Shown here: positions 26,906-36,157 of the stretch, piece by piece
Position numbering within the stretch: the stretch's first letter is position 1
Layout of the letters: every line of letters begins with the position of its first letter
Origin: an uncultured Lachnospiraceae bacterium
Lineage (GTDB): Bacteria > Bacillota > Clostridia > Lachnospirales > Lachnospiraceae
DNA: 64,000 nucleotides
Assembly (NCBI GenBank): GCA_947172705.1
Contig: CAMWCA010000005.1
Location: forward strand, 1-64,000
Direction: 5' to 3'
Made by a program: the position numbers and the translations under genes
The notes under the pieces: model-generated
Told to the model about the DNA's origin: nothing
What the model saw: the letters and a program-made list of their open reading frames with translations, nothing else
Databases searched by the model: none

Positions 26906-28669
26906 ATGAAAAAAGTAAATCTATTTGATAAAATTAATTATATACTGGATAAAAAACAGAAATCTCAGTTGCTGATACTGGGGATTATGATTTTTATTGG
27001 AGGCTTGCTGGAAACCCTGGGAGTGAGCGCCATGATTCCTGTAGTGACGGCGCTTCTCACGCCGGAGGAACTGCAGAAATATATCAATCAATACGAAATT
27101 CTTCAAAACATCTGCAGCCGCCTGCATATTCAGGAAGCAGGACAGCTTACCACCGCGTTGTTGATCGGACTGATGGCGGTCTATGTAGTTAAAAATCTAT
27201 ATATTTTGTTTTTAACGTATAAACAAAATTCTTTTATTACCCAAAACAGAAATCAAATGATCAGCCGGGTAATGGCTGAATTTTTAAACAGACCCTATGA
27301 GAAGTATCTGGGGGCGGACATTCCCACGGTATTTCGTATTACAGACAGTGATATTCCTCAAACCTATGCATTGATTCTCGCCCTGTTACAGCTTGCCAGT
27401 GAGGTGGTGGTTTCCTTTCTGATTTTTATAGTGTTACTTTGGCAGAGTGCTACAATGGCGTTGTTTATCATTGTGGTATTTGGCATTTTAACTTTATTTA
27501 TCATAAAAGTATTTAAGCCGGTGTTGAACAGGATCGGCGCCAAAAACCAGGCACTTCAGTCCAGAATTGCCAAATGGAGAATTCAGGCGACCTATGGTCT
27601 CAAGGATGTAAAGGTTTTGAACAGGGAGGAGTTCTTTGTACGGAATTATTATGAGACAGGCAAGGTGGGCGCTACCGTGGCAAGGAATTATGCAGTTTTA
27701 AATAATATGCCAAGGCTTCTGATCGAAACGGTTTTTATAGTCAGCGTATTGTCTTTTGTGGCTGTTTACATCAGCGGGGACGGAGATGCGGAAGCGATCC
27801 TGAAAACGATCATGACCTTTGGAGTAGCGGCGATCAGGGTGCTGCCCAGCGTAAATCGAATCAATACTTACATTACGGAGATTGCTTATAATCAGCCCAG
27901 TTTGGATTATGTATACGAAAATCTTCAGGAGGGCATGAAAACAGATGCCATGCTTGCGGAGAGAAAAGCAAATTCTCAGGTAGAAAAATTAAAATTGGAT
28001 GATAAAATTGAACTGAATCATATCAGCTTCCATTATCCGGATTCCGATAAGGCGATCTTTTGGGATGCCCATATGGAAGTGCCCAAGGGAAAGTCAGTGG
28101 GAATTATTGGGGCTTCCGGCGCAGGTAAATCCACCATTGTGGATGTGCTTTTGGGATTGCTACATGCCCAGGAGGGAGAGATCACCTGTGATGGGGTAAA
28201 TATTTTTAAGAATTATGAATCCTGGCTTGCTCAGGTGGGATATATTCCCCAATCCATTTATTTGATCGATGAATCCATTCGGGACAACATTGCTTTTGGC
28301 ATTGACGAGGAGAAGATCGATGATAAGCGAATCTGGGAGGTGCTGGAGGAGGCACAGCTGAAGGAATTTATCGAGGAACTGCCGGAAGGGCTTGACACTA
28401 CCATTGGGGACAGAGGGGTTCGGCTTTCAGGAGGGCAGAGGCAGCGTATCGGCATTGCCCGGGCGCTTTACAACGATCCTGAGATCCTGGTCTTCGACGA
28501 GGCTACTTCAGCGCTTGATAATGACACGGAGGCGGCAGTGATGGAGGCGGTGAATAGTTTCCACGGTAAAAAGACCATGATCATCATAGCCCATAGATTA
28601 AATACTATAGAAAAGTGCGATATTATATATAAGGTTGAGGATGGAAAATTGTTAGAGACCAGTCTGTAA
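26906..28669 (+). CDS. ABC transporter permease/ATP-binding fusion (PglK/MsbA-type lipid-linked oligosaccharide flippase candidate)
   Basis: N-terminal TM domain, Walker A GASGAGKST, LSGGQRQR, Walker B ILVFDEATSALD. Confidence 0.9.
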   Translation: MKKVNLFDKINYILDKKQKSQLLILGIMIFIGGLLETLGVSAMIPVVTALLTPEELQKYINQYEILQNICSRLHIQEAGQLTTALLIGLMAVYVVKNLYILFLTYKQNSFITQNRNQMISRVMAEFLNRPYEKYLGADIPTVFRITDSDIPQTYALILALLQLASEVVVSFLIFIVLLWQSATMALFIIVVFGILTLFIIKVFKPVLNRIGAKNQALQSRIAKWRIQATYGLKDVKVLNREEFFVRNYYETGKVGATVARNYAVLNNMPRLLIETVFIVSVLSFVAVYISGDGDAEAILKTIMTFGVAAIRVLPSVNRINTYITEIAYNQPSLDYVYENLQEGMKTDAMLAERKANSQVEKLKLDDKIELNHISFHYPDSDKAIFWDAHMEVPKGKSVGIIGASGAGKSTIVDVLLGLLHAQEGEITCDGVNIFKNYESWLAQVGYIPQSIYLIDESIRDNIAFGIDEEKIDDKRIWEVLEEAQLKEFIEELPEGLDTTIGDRGVRLSGGQRQRIGIARALYNDPEILVFDEATSALDNDTEAAVMEAVNSFHGKKTMIIIAHRLNTIEKCDIIYKVEDGKLLETSL

Positions 28670-28670
28670 A

Positions 28671-28686
28671 GGAGCGTAAACGCTCC
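28671..28686 (+). other. Short intergenic hairpin GGAGCG-TAAA-CGCTCC
   Basis: Perfect 6-bp stem, 4-nt loop, immediately after the ABC flippase stop; no T-tract. Confidence 0.55.
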
Positions 28687-28702
28687 GGAATGGAGATTTG
28701 AG

Positions 28703-29743
28703 ATGATTGGAACGGAGTTATTGAAAGGACAGGGGCTTGGCAATCAGTTGTTTTGCTATGTCACTACCAGATCCATTGCTATGGATAATCAACTGCCTTT
28801 TAGCATTCTGGGCAGGGAGACGGTAGCAAATAACATACACAGCAATTGTGGCATGTACTTTATGGATCTGGACTACGGCATTCCTTCGGTTAAAGAGGAT
28901 TATAAAGAAATTTATTATGAGAAAGAGGATCGTATTTATACAGGTAATTCAAAGCATGATCTCACTCACGGCTGTTATGTGACGGGAGTGGATGAGAAGC
29001 TTCTGCATCCCGCAGATAACACTTTGCTTTACGGAAATATGCAGGCGGAAAGCTACTATATAAAGCATAAAGAAGAAATCCGGCAGTGGCTTAAAGTAAA
29101 AGAAGAGTATGACTGTATGGAATATAGTCGGGATAATCTGTGTATTTTACATCTCAGATGCAGCGATTATCTGGATTGCCCGGAGCTTTATCTGCGGAAG
29201 AAATACTGGAAGGACGGTATCCGGAACATGAAAAAGATCAATCCGGATATGGAATTCATGATCATTACCAATGATGTAAAAGAAGCGGAAAAGATCCTGC
29301 CAGGGATACCTGCGTATAATTTTGATCTTGCCAAGGACTATTCCATTATCAAAAATGCAAAATATTTGCTGCTTTCCAATTCGTCTTTTGCTTATTTCCC
29401 GGCATTTACCAGTACGACGGTGAAATATATCCTGGCGCCTAAATATTGGGCAAGGCATAATGTATCAGATGGGTATTGGGCTTCGGAGCAGAATATTTAC
29501 GATGGATGGCATTATCAGGACAGAAAGGGAAGGGTTTTTTCTGCTGAAGAATGCAGGAAGGAATTACAGGAGTATCAGAGAAAGTCTCCTTTCTATCAAA
29601 CGTTAAATGTGAAGCCCCAGGGCGTTGCTTTGAAGCTGGAGGAATTGAAAACCAGGATTCACTATGGAAAACACTGGATGATGCGTATTCTGCGCAGCGT
29701 AAAGAGAAGACTTGGCATTTTGCTGGGCAGGAAGACATTGTAA
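28703..29743 (+). CDS. GT11-like glycosyltransferase with variant motif HLRCSDY
   Basis: GQGLGNQLFCYVTTRSIA, LHLRCSDYLD, LLLSNSSFAYFPAF. Confidence 0.75.
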   Translation: MIGTELLKGQGLGNQLFCYVTTRSIAMDNQLPFSILGRETVANNIHSNCGMYFMDLDYGIPSVKEDYKEIYYEKEDRIYTGNSKHDLTHGCYVTGVDEKLLHPADNTLLYGNMQAESYYIKHKEEIRQWLKVKEEYDCMEYSRDNLCILHLRCSDYLDCPELYLRKKYWKDGIRNMKKINPDMEFMIITNDVKEAEKILPGIPAYNFDLAKDYSIIKNAKYLLLSNSSFAYFPAFTSTTVKYILAPKYWARHNVSDGYWASEQNIYDGWHYQDRKGRVFSAEECRKELQEYQRKSPFYQTLNVKPQGVALKLEELKTRIHYGKHWMMRILRSVKRRLGILLGRKTL

Positions 29744-29759
29744 TGAGTATGGTGATAAG

Positions 29760-30518
29760 ATGACAGAGGGAAAAAAGCAAAAATTGAAGCTGCCGATGGT
29801 TACCCTTGCCGCTATGACAAGCGTGAAGGTATACGAGACCATTAAAGCATTGGAGTACAGTATGCAGGGGATCGAGTTTGGAGAGGTTGTGTTGATCACT
29901 CACAGAAAGCCGCTGATGCTGCCGGATTCCATTACCTATAAGCATACCTCCAGGCTTACGGATATTGATTGTTTCAATTATAAAATGGTCTATGAGCTGG
30001 GAGATTACATTCAGACGGACTATGTATTGCTGGTTCATTATGATGGATTTGTGGTTCATCCCGAAAAATGGCGGGAGGAATTTCTTTTGTATGATTATAT
30101 TGGTTCTCCCTGGCCTGTTCCGGAGCCGGGGAAGCAGCACTGTTACCACGATATTTATGGAAATCTGTGTCGGGTAGGCAACAGTGTTTCCCTGCGTAGT
30201 AAGCAGTTGCTGGACTTTCCGAAGCAGGCTGGACTTGTATGGGAGAAGGATGAAGATGGATTTTATAACGAAGACGCATTTCTTTGCTGTATGAATAAGC
30301 ACAGGATTGAGGAGGCAGGGATGAAGATCGCGCCGGTAGAGGTGGCGAAATATTTTGGACATGAGCATCCCGTGCCGGAAACCCTTGATGTGGACGCGCC
30401 TTTTGTTTTTCATAAATGGTGGGGACGGAATGGACAGTACCCCAGGTTTGAAAATCCCTGGAGCAGGAGATGGGGGAGACTGAAAGCTGTGATCAGACCG
30501 CTTCTCTTCTGGAGATGA
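29760..30518 (+). CDS. DUF5672-like protein, putative glycosyltransferase
   Basis: VTLAAMTSVKVYETIKALEYSM, VLLVHYDGFVVHPEKW, YIGSPWP, RVGNSVSLRSKQLLD, NEDAFLC; ATG 29760 preferred over track start 29712. Confidence 0.75.
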   Translation: MTEGKKQKLKLPMVTLAAMTSVKVYETIKALEYSMQGIEFGEVVLITHRKPLMLPDSITYKHTSRLTDIDCFNYKMVYELGDYIQTDYVLLVHYDGFVVHPEKWREEFLLYDYIGSPWPVPEPGKQHCYHDIYGNLCRVGNSVSLRSKQLLDFPKQAGLVWEKDEDGFYNEDAFLCCMNKHRIEEAGMKIAPVEVAKYFGHEHPVPETLDVDAPFVFHKWWGRNGQYPRFENPWSRRWGRLKAVIRPLLFWR

Positions 30519-30567
30519 TGATTTGTGAGAGAAGATACTTCCTGTGGAAAATTAGGAGAAAAAACAG

Positions 30568-31518
30568 ATGGTATATGATTGTATTCCCTTTTTTAATGAA
30601 CTTGATATTTTAAAGCTGCGGTTGAATATTTTAAATCCCATTGTGGACAGGTTTATAATAGAAGAGGCGACAGTGACCTTTTCAGGGGAGCCGAAGGAAC
30701 TGTGCTTTGAGAAAAATAGAGAAATGTTTCAGGAGTTCATGCACAAGATTGAGTACATTGTGGTAGACGATTCTCCGGCAGATGCGACCACTCATGTGAG
30801 GGACAATTTTCAGAAAAATGCTTTGGAGAGAGGGCTTAAGAATGCCACACCTGAAGATGTGATCATTTTAAGCGATGTGGATGAGATTCCCAATCCTGAA
30901 ATTTTGAAAAAGATCGTTGCAGAATTTAATCCGGACAAGATCTATCATCTTGCCCAGCGGATGTTCTACTGCTTTATCAATATGGAGGAAGTATCGGGAA
31001 GCCTTCTTTCCATTACCGGAGAGTTCCCGGGAGTGGAGCGGAAGATGTGGCTGGGTACCAAAGTATTCAGCACAAAGAGCATTCCGGAAAACGGGATTAT
31101 TCAATTGCGGGAAGCGTCTACCACGGCTCCGGAAGCGGTAAGAGTGGCGGATGGCGGATGGCATTTTGGTTATATGGGCAGCAGGCATGAGACAGACGTT
31201 TCCAGACGGATCGGTACCAAGGTTGTGGCGGCGGCTCATCAGGAATACAATGATCAGGACATTCTGGCGGAGGCAAGGGACCGGCTGATCCTCGGGCAGG
31301 ATATGTTTGGCAGAGAAGCAAGGTTTGAACGGGTGGAAGTGGACGAAAGTTACCCCGCCTATCTTCTGGAGCATATAGAGGAATACCGGTATCTGATCAT
31401 GCCCCCGGTAAGCAGAGGGCGGCGGATTTACACGGGAATTACCATGAAGGTGAAGCGGTTTTTCAGAAAAGCAGTGAGAAAGATCCGGCGCACATTGAAA
31501 TCCCAGAACGGAATTTGA
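30568..31518 (+). CDS. Glycosyltransferase family 17-like
   Basis: MVYDCIPFFNELDILKLRLNIL, DVDEIPNPEILKKI, GGWHFGYMG. Confidence 0.8.
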   Translation: MVYDCIPFFNELDILKLRLNILNPIVDRFIIEEATVTFSGEPKELCFEKNREMFQEFMHKIEYIVVDDSPADATTHVRDNFQKNALERGLKNATPEDVIILSDVDEIPNPEILKKIVAEFNPDKIYHLAQRMFYCFINMEEVSGSLLSITGEFPGVERKMWLGTKVFSTKSIPENGIIQLREASTTAPEAVRVADGGWHFGYMGSRHETDVSRRIGTKVVAAAHQEYNDQDILAEARDRLILGQDMFGREARFERVEVDESYPAYLLEHIEEYRYLIMPPVSRGRRIYTGITMKVKRFFRKAVRKIRRTLKSQNGI

Positions 31519-31525
31519 TGTTTGT

Positions 31526-31546
31526 GCCTGCGTAAAAACGCTTGGC
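31526..31546 (+). other. Intergenic imperfect hairpin GCC-t-GCGT-AAAA-ACGC-tt-GGC
   Basis: Self-complementary segment directly upstream of the GGAGG ribosome-binding site of the next gene. Confidence 0.45.
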
Positions 31547-31558
31547 GTGGAGGATAAA

Positions 31559-32968
31559 ATGAATCAGAAAAATAAGGTGGTTGAGGTTTACGGACTATGG
31601 TTTGCAGATCTGGTAACAATAGGAATATCCTTTGTTCTGGCGACTTATATCCGGTTCGGAAATTTCAAGGATATGGAGAGTAAGGAGATACACTTTCAGG
31701 TGTGTCTGCTTCTCCTGCTTTTCTGTACCATTTACACCTTTTTTATTGCCTGGAACAGAAATTTTGTAAAGCGGGGCATCCAAAAAGAAGTCTACGAGAT
31801 CGTGAAATATAACGCCATTATGATTCTGGTGGTGCAGACCATTATGACCTTTCTGAAATGGGCTGACCCTTTTTCCCGCCTTGTAACCGTTTACTTTACT
31901 GTGATTAATGTATTGTTGACAATTCTTGTTCATCTGGTGATCAAGAAGGGAATGCGCCTTCATTACAGATCAGATCTGTCTAAAATTAAGGTGCTTGTGA
32001 TCACCCAGAGGGCAATGGCGGAGGATGTGGCGAAGCATTTAAAGGATAATCTGGATCTGAATTTTCAGATCGTGCAGATCGCCTGCCCCGAGTGCAGGGA
32101 AAAGGAGGAACTTCAGGGAATCCCCGTAATGCCCATGAAAAAAGGGTTTATGGAGGATGTGACCTATATGGCGCTGGATGAGGTGTTCATTTATGCGCCG
32201 GAGCTGAGCCAGAAGCAGATTCAGGTAATGATCAATGGGTTTGATGAGATGGGAGTGGACTGCCACTATTGTCTGGAGCTTCCGGGAACCCATTCTGAGC
32301 GAAGCAAAATGGATAATTTCGGAAGCTATTCCGTGATCACTTACACCAGATTCCAGAGCAGCTACAAACGGCTGCTGATCAAGCGGGTGATGGATATTGT
32401 GGGAGGACTGGTGGGGCTGGCGATCACTTTGGTGCTTTTTCCCTTTATTGCCCTTGCCATCAAGCTGGATTCTCCGGGTCCGGTTTTATTCTCCCAGACC
32501 AGGATCGGGCGCAACGGGCGCAGGTTTAAGATCTATAAGTTCCGCTCCATGTATCTGGATGCGGAGGAGCGGAAAAAGGAGCTGGAACAGCAGAATGAAA
32601 TGCAGGGTCTGATGTTTAAGATGGAGAATGATCCCCGCATTACAAAGGTAGGAAGATTTATCCGGAAGACCAGCATTGACGAACTGCCACAGTTTTACAA
32701 TGTGGTAAAGGGCGACATGAGCCTGGTGGGCACCAGACCGCCTACTGCGGATGAATTTGAAAAATACAACCAATATTATAGAAGGCGTATCAGCATGACG
32801 CCGGGACTTACGGGCTTGTGGCAGGTCAGCGGCAGGAGTGAAATCGAAAACTTCGATGATGTGGTGAAATACGATTTGGAATATATCGACGGCTGGTCCC
32901 TGACTCTGGATGTAAAGATTCTGTTTCGCACCATCTGGGTGGTAATTGCAGGCCGGGGCTCAAAGTAA
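31559..32968 (+). CDS. Undecaprenyl-phosphate phosphoglycosyl transferase, large polytopic WbaP/CpsE-type
   Basis: N-terminal TM helices, KFRSMYLDAEERKKEL, ELPQFYNVVKGDMSLVGTRPPT, LTGLWQVSGRSEI; ATG 31559 with GGAGG preferred over 31547. Confidence 0.93.
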   Translation: MNQKNKVVEVYGLWFADLVTIGISFVLATYIRFGNFKDMESKEIHFQVCLLLLLFCTIYTFFIAWNRNFVKRGIQKEVYEIVKYNAIMILVVQTIMTFLKWADPFSRLVTVYFTVINVLLTILVHLVIKKGMRLHYRSDLSKIKVLVITQRAMAEDVAKHLKDNLDLNFQIVQIACPECREKEELQGIPVMPMKKGFMEDVTYMALDEVFIYAPELSQKQIQVMINGFDEMGVDCHYCLELPGTHSERSKMDNFGSYSVITYTRFQSSYKRLLIKRVMDIVGGLVGLAITLVLFPFIALAIKLDSPGPVLFSQTRIGRNGRRFKIYKFRSMYLDAEERKKELEQQNEMQGLMFKMENDPRITKVGRFIRKTSIDELPQFYNVVKGDMSLVGTRPPTADEFEKYNQYYRRRISMTPGLTGLWQVSGRSEIENFDDVVKYDLEYIDGWSLTLDVKILFRTIWVVIAGRGSK

Positions 32969-32992
32969 AAGATTGGGAGGTAGAAAACCTCA

Positions 32993-34057
32993 GTGAAGAA
33001 ACAGGAAAAAATAAAAGTGCTGATGCTGGGACCGGACAGAAGGGTTCACGGGGGCATATCGGCAGTGGTAAATAACTTTTATGACGCCGGGCTGGATGAA
33101 AAAATTTTTCTGACTTATATCGGAACGATGGTGGATGGAAGTAAGCTAAAAAAGCTTTTAAAGGCTGTGGGGGCTTTTATGGTGTTTCTTGTAAAGGCGC
33201 CGGGGTATCAGATCATTCATGTGAATGTTGCCTCTGACAACAGCTATTACCGCAAATCCGTTTTTATTAAGACTGCAAAGCTTATGGGAAAAAAGATCGT
33301 AATTCATCAGCATGGGGGCGATTTTGAAAGCTTTTATTACAGGGAACAAAATCGCCGGGGACAGGAAAAGATCAACAAAGTCCTTTCCATGGGAGATGCC
33401 TTTCTGGTTCTGACTCCTTTCTGGAAAAGCTTTTTCGGGCATATGGTAGCGGAAGAAAAAATCACGGTGCTGCCTAACGGGATACGGCTTCCGGAACAGT
33501 ATCAAAAGACTTATGGGCAGCATAAGCTGTTGTTTCTGGGGAGGCTGTGCCGGGATAAGGGAGTAGGAGAACTGCTGGAAGCTGTATTTTCTCTCCAAAA
33601 ACAGTATCCGGATCTCCAGCTTTATCTTGGAGGAATCTGGGAAGATGAGGATTTAAAGAAAGAAGCGGAAAAGCATTCGGGCTTTGTCACCTGGCTTGGC
33701 TGGATTACCGGAGCAGAAAAGGAAAAATATTTAAGACAGTGTGATATTTTTGTATTGCCCTCCTATTTTGAGGGACAGCCAGTTTCGGTGCTGGAGGCAA
33801 TGGGCGCCGGGTGCGCTGTGGTGGCGTCTGAAACAGGAGGCATTCCTCAGATGGTTGCAGAGGAAGAAACAGGACTGCTGGTTGCGCCTAAAGATGTGGA
33901 TGCTTTGCGGGAGGGTCTGCGCCGGGCGCTTTCTGACGGGGAGCTTTGCAGGCGGATGGGAAAACAGGCAAGGGATAAGGTGGAAAGGGAATTTTCCATT
34001 GAGACCAGCATGGAAAGGCTGCTGGAGGTTTACAGGAAGGTTTTGGAACTTTCATGA
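32993..34057 (+). CDS. Glycosyltransferase family 4
   Basis: GPDRRVHGGISAVVNNF; LPSYFEGQPVSVLEAMGAGCAVVASETGGIPQMV; GTG start. Confidence 0.9.
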   Translation: MKKQEKIKVLMLGPDRRVHGGISAVVNNFYDAGLDEKIFLTYIGTMVDGSKLKKLLKAVGAFMVFLVKAPGYQIIHVNVASDNSYYRKSVFIKTAKLMGKKIVIHQHGGDFESFYYREQNRRGQEKINKVLSMGDAFLVLTPFWKSFFGHMVAEEKITVLPNGIRLPEQYQKTYGQHKLLFLGRLCRDKGVGELLEAVFSLQKQYPDLQLYLGGIWEDEDLKKEAEKHSGFVTWLGWITGAEKEKYLRQCDIFVLPSYFEGQPVSVLEAMGAGCAVVASETGGIPQMVAEEETGLLVAPKDVDALREGLRRALSDGELCRRMGKQARDKVEREFSIETSMERLLEVYRKVLELS

Positions 34058-35097
34058 AGGAAATGAATTTGCGGTACAGGATCAGCATCGTGGTGCCGGT
34101 CTATAATACGGAAAAATATTTAAAACGGTGTGTGGACACTCTGACAGGACAGACCTACCGGAATCTGGAAATTTTATTAGTAGATGATGGCTCCACGGAC
34201 AAAAGCGGCAGTATCTGCGAGGAGCTTGCCCTTGCCGATGACAGAATTCGTGTGATCCACAAGGTCAATGGAGGGCTGATTTCGGCATGGAAAAAGGGTG
34301 TGGAGGAAAGCACCGGGGAATATATCAGTTTTGTGGACAGTGACGACTGGATCGATCTTTCCATGATGGAGGAAATGGCGGAGCGCCTTACAGGTATGCC
34401 CGGGGAAATAATTGCAAGCGATTATGTGATCGAGAGGGAAGAAGGCGGCAGTCAATGTGTATGGCAGCAGCTGTCTCCGGGAGAATATAACAGGCAGGCA
34501 ATGGAACGGGATGTGATCCCCAATCTGCTGGGGCATGAATGGCGGTATGTGACCATATCCCGCTGTATGAAGTTGATTGCAAAGAAGTTGATCACGGACA
34601 ATTGGAACTACTGTCACCCAAAGATCCGCATGGGGGAGGATATGACGCTTATGCTTCCGGCATTGATGGACTGTGAGCGCCTTGTGGTAATGGATCATAA
34701 GGCGTATTATCACTATTTTTATGTGACGGATTCCATGGTTCACAAATATGATGGACAGCTGTATGAGAATATCAACCTGTTGAGGAGGATCGTCCGGCGG
34801 ATACTTGCCGACAAACTTCAGGGGGAAGTACTTTCGGATATGTTGAAACGGGCGGATCAGGAGCATATTTTTATGTTATTTCTTGCTTTGAAAAACGAGG
34901 CGAGAGGGAACCCTTCAGGCGGCAAAAAAAATATTCTTGCCATTTGCAGGGAGGAGGAAATCAGACAGCTGTGCCAAAACACCCAAGTGGAGGTTCGGGA
35001 AAAATCCAATCAGCTGTTGAATCTGGTGCTGCGGCATCCCAATGCCATTACCGTGAGAATGCTCTGCCTGGCAATGGCTTTGTATGACAGAAGATAG
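34054..35097 (+). CDS. Glycosyltransferase family 2
   Basis: ISIVVPVYNTEKYLKRCVDTLTGQTYRNLEILLVDDGSTDKSG; VDSDDWID. Confidence 0.92.
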   Translation: MKEMNLRYRISIVVPVYNTEKYLKRCVDTLTGQTYRNLEILLVDDGSTDKSGSICEELALADDRIRVIHKVNGGLISAWKKGVEESTGEYISFVDSDDWIDLSMMEEMAERLTGMPGEIIASDYVIEREEGGSQCVWQQLSPGEYNRQAMERDVIPNLLGHEWRYVTISRCMKLIAKKLITDNWNYCHPKIRMGEDMTLMLPALMDCERLVVMDHKAYYHYFYVTDSMVHKYDGQLYENINLLRRIVRRILADKLQGEVLSDMLKRADQEHIFMLFLALKNEARGNPSGGKKNILAICREEEIRQLCQNTQVEVREKSNQLLNLVLRHPNAITVRMLCLAMALYDRR

Positions 35098-35112
35098 GAA
35101 AGGAAAGCCGGA

Positions 35113-36147
35113 ATGGATCAGTTTATCAATGAAAAACCTTTAATCAGCGTAATCGTTCCGGTTTACAACGGACAGAATTATCTGAGAAAATGTATTGTGA
35201 GTATAGAGGAACAGACCTATAAGCCCATACAGGTGATAATCGTCAACGACGGCTCTACCGACGGAACAGGGAAGGTATGCAGGGAGCTGGAACAAGAATA
35301 TGAAAATATTCAGATCATAGAGATGGAGGATGAAGGGGTATCGGCGGCAAGAAACGCCGGGCTGAACCAGACAAAGGGAGAGTTCCTTACTTTTGTGGAC
35401 GCGGACGACAGACTGCTCCCCGATACCATCGCCAGGCTTTACCGATGTATTATGGAGACAGAGCTGGATATTGCCGGATGCGGGTTTTTTACATGGACGA
35501 AGGAAGAGGAGCTGCCAGGGGAAGAACGGCATCAGGGAGAGGAAGCGCCGGCGCTTTATACGCCTGATGCATTTTTAAGAGAAGGTATTTTAAAAGGGAA
35601 CAGCCGCTGCTGGAGCAAGCTGTACCGGACTTCGGCGATAGGAGAACAGCGGTTCAGACAGGGGCTTACCATTGGGGAGGACATGCTGTTTCTGGTGGAT
35701 CTTCTGCCCCGAATCAGTGGTATTGCAGAGATTTCCTATCAGGGCTATGGGTATTTTCAAAACCCCGGCGGCGCCATGAACAGGAAATTTTCTCCCAGAT
35801 ATATGGATCAGATCACCTGCTGGGAGATTGCCAGAGATAAAATTTTTCAGGGGGAAGAAACAAAAGGAAAAGCCAAGGATCAGGAGAAGGAGCAGCTGAG
35901 GAGCCAGGTAACGGCAATTTTGCTTACTTCTGTGATGCTTACCGCAGGAAAGATCGCGCTTCTTTCCGGAAAGGAAAGAAAGCAGCAGAAGCAGTATAGT
36001 AAGATCTGCCATGAGAAAGTAAAAAAGGAAATACGGACGCCGGGCGCCTTTCAGGGCTTGTCCCGGGGCTACAGATGGAAGACAGGAATTTTTTATGCTG
36101 TGCCGGGATTTTACTTGTGGCTATATCATTTTCGGAAATTTCTTTAA
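35113..36147 (+). CDS. Glycosyltransferase family 2
   Basis: ISVIVPVYNGQNYLRKCIVSIEEQTYKPIQVIIVNDGSTDGTG; VDADDRLLPD. Confidence 0.92.
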   Translation: MDQFINEKPLISVIVPVYNGQNYLRKCIVSIEEQTYKPIQVIIVNDGSTDGTGKVCRELEQEYENIQIIEMEDEGVSAARNAGLNQTKGEFLTFVDADDRLLPDTIARLYRCIMETELDIAGCGFFTWTKEEELPGEERHQGEEAPALYTPDAFLREGILKGNSRCWSKLYRTSAIGEQRFRQGLTIGEDMLFLVDLLPRISGIAEISYQGYGYFQNPGGAMNRKFSPRYMDQITCWEIARDKIFQGEETKGKAKDQEKEQLRSQVTAILLTSVMLTAGKIALLSGKERKQQKQYSKICHEKVKKEIRTPGAFQGLSRGYRWKTGIFYAVPGFYLWLYHFRKFL

Positions 36148-36157
36148 GGAGGCGGCT

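Noticed and set aside
36095-36157. N-terminal extension of the pyruvyl transferase ORF
   Set aside because: Overlaps the GT2 gene; TTG at 36158 has a proper AAGGAGGC SD and starts at the conserved region.
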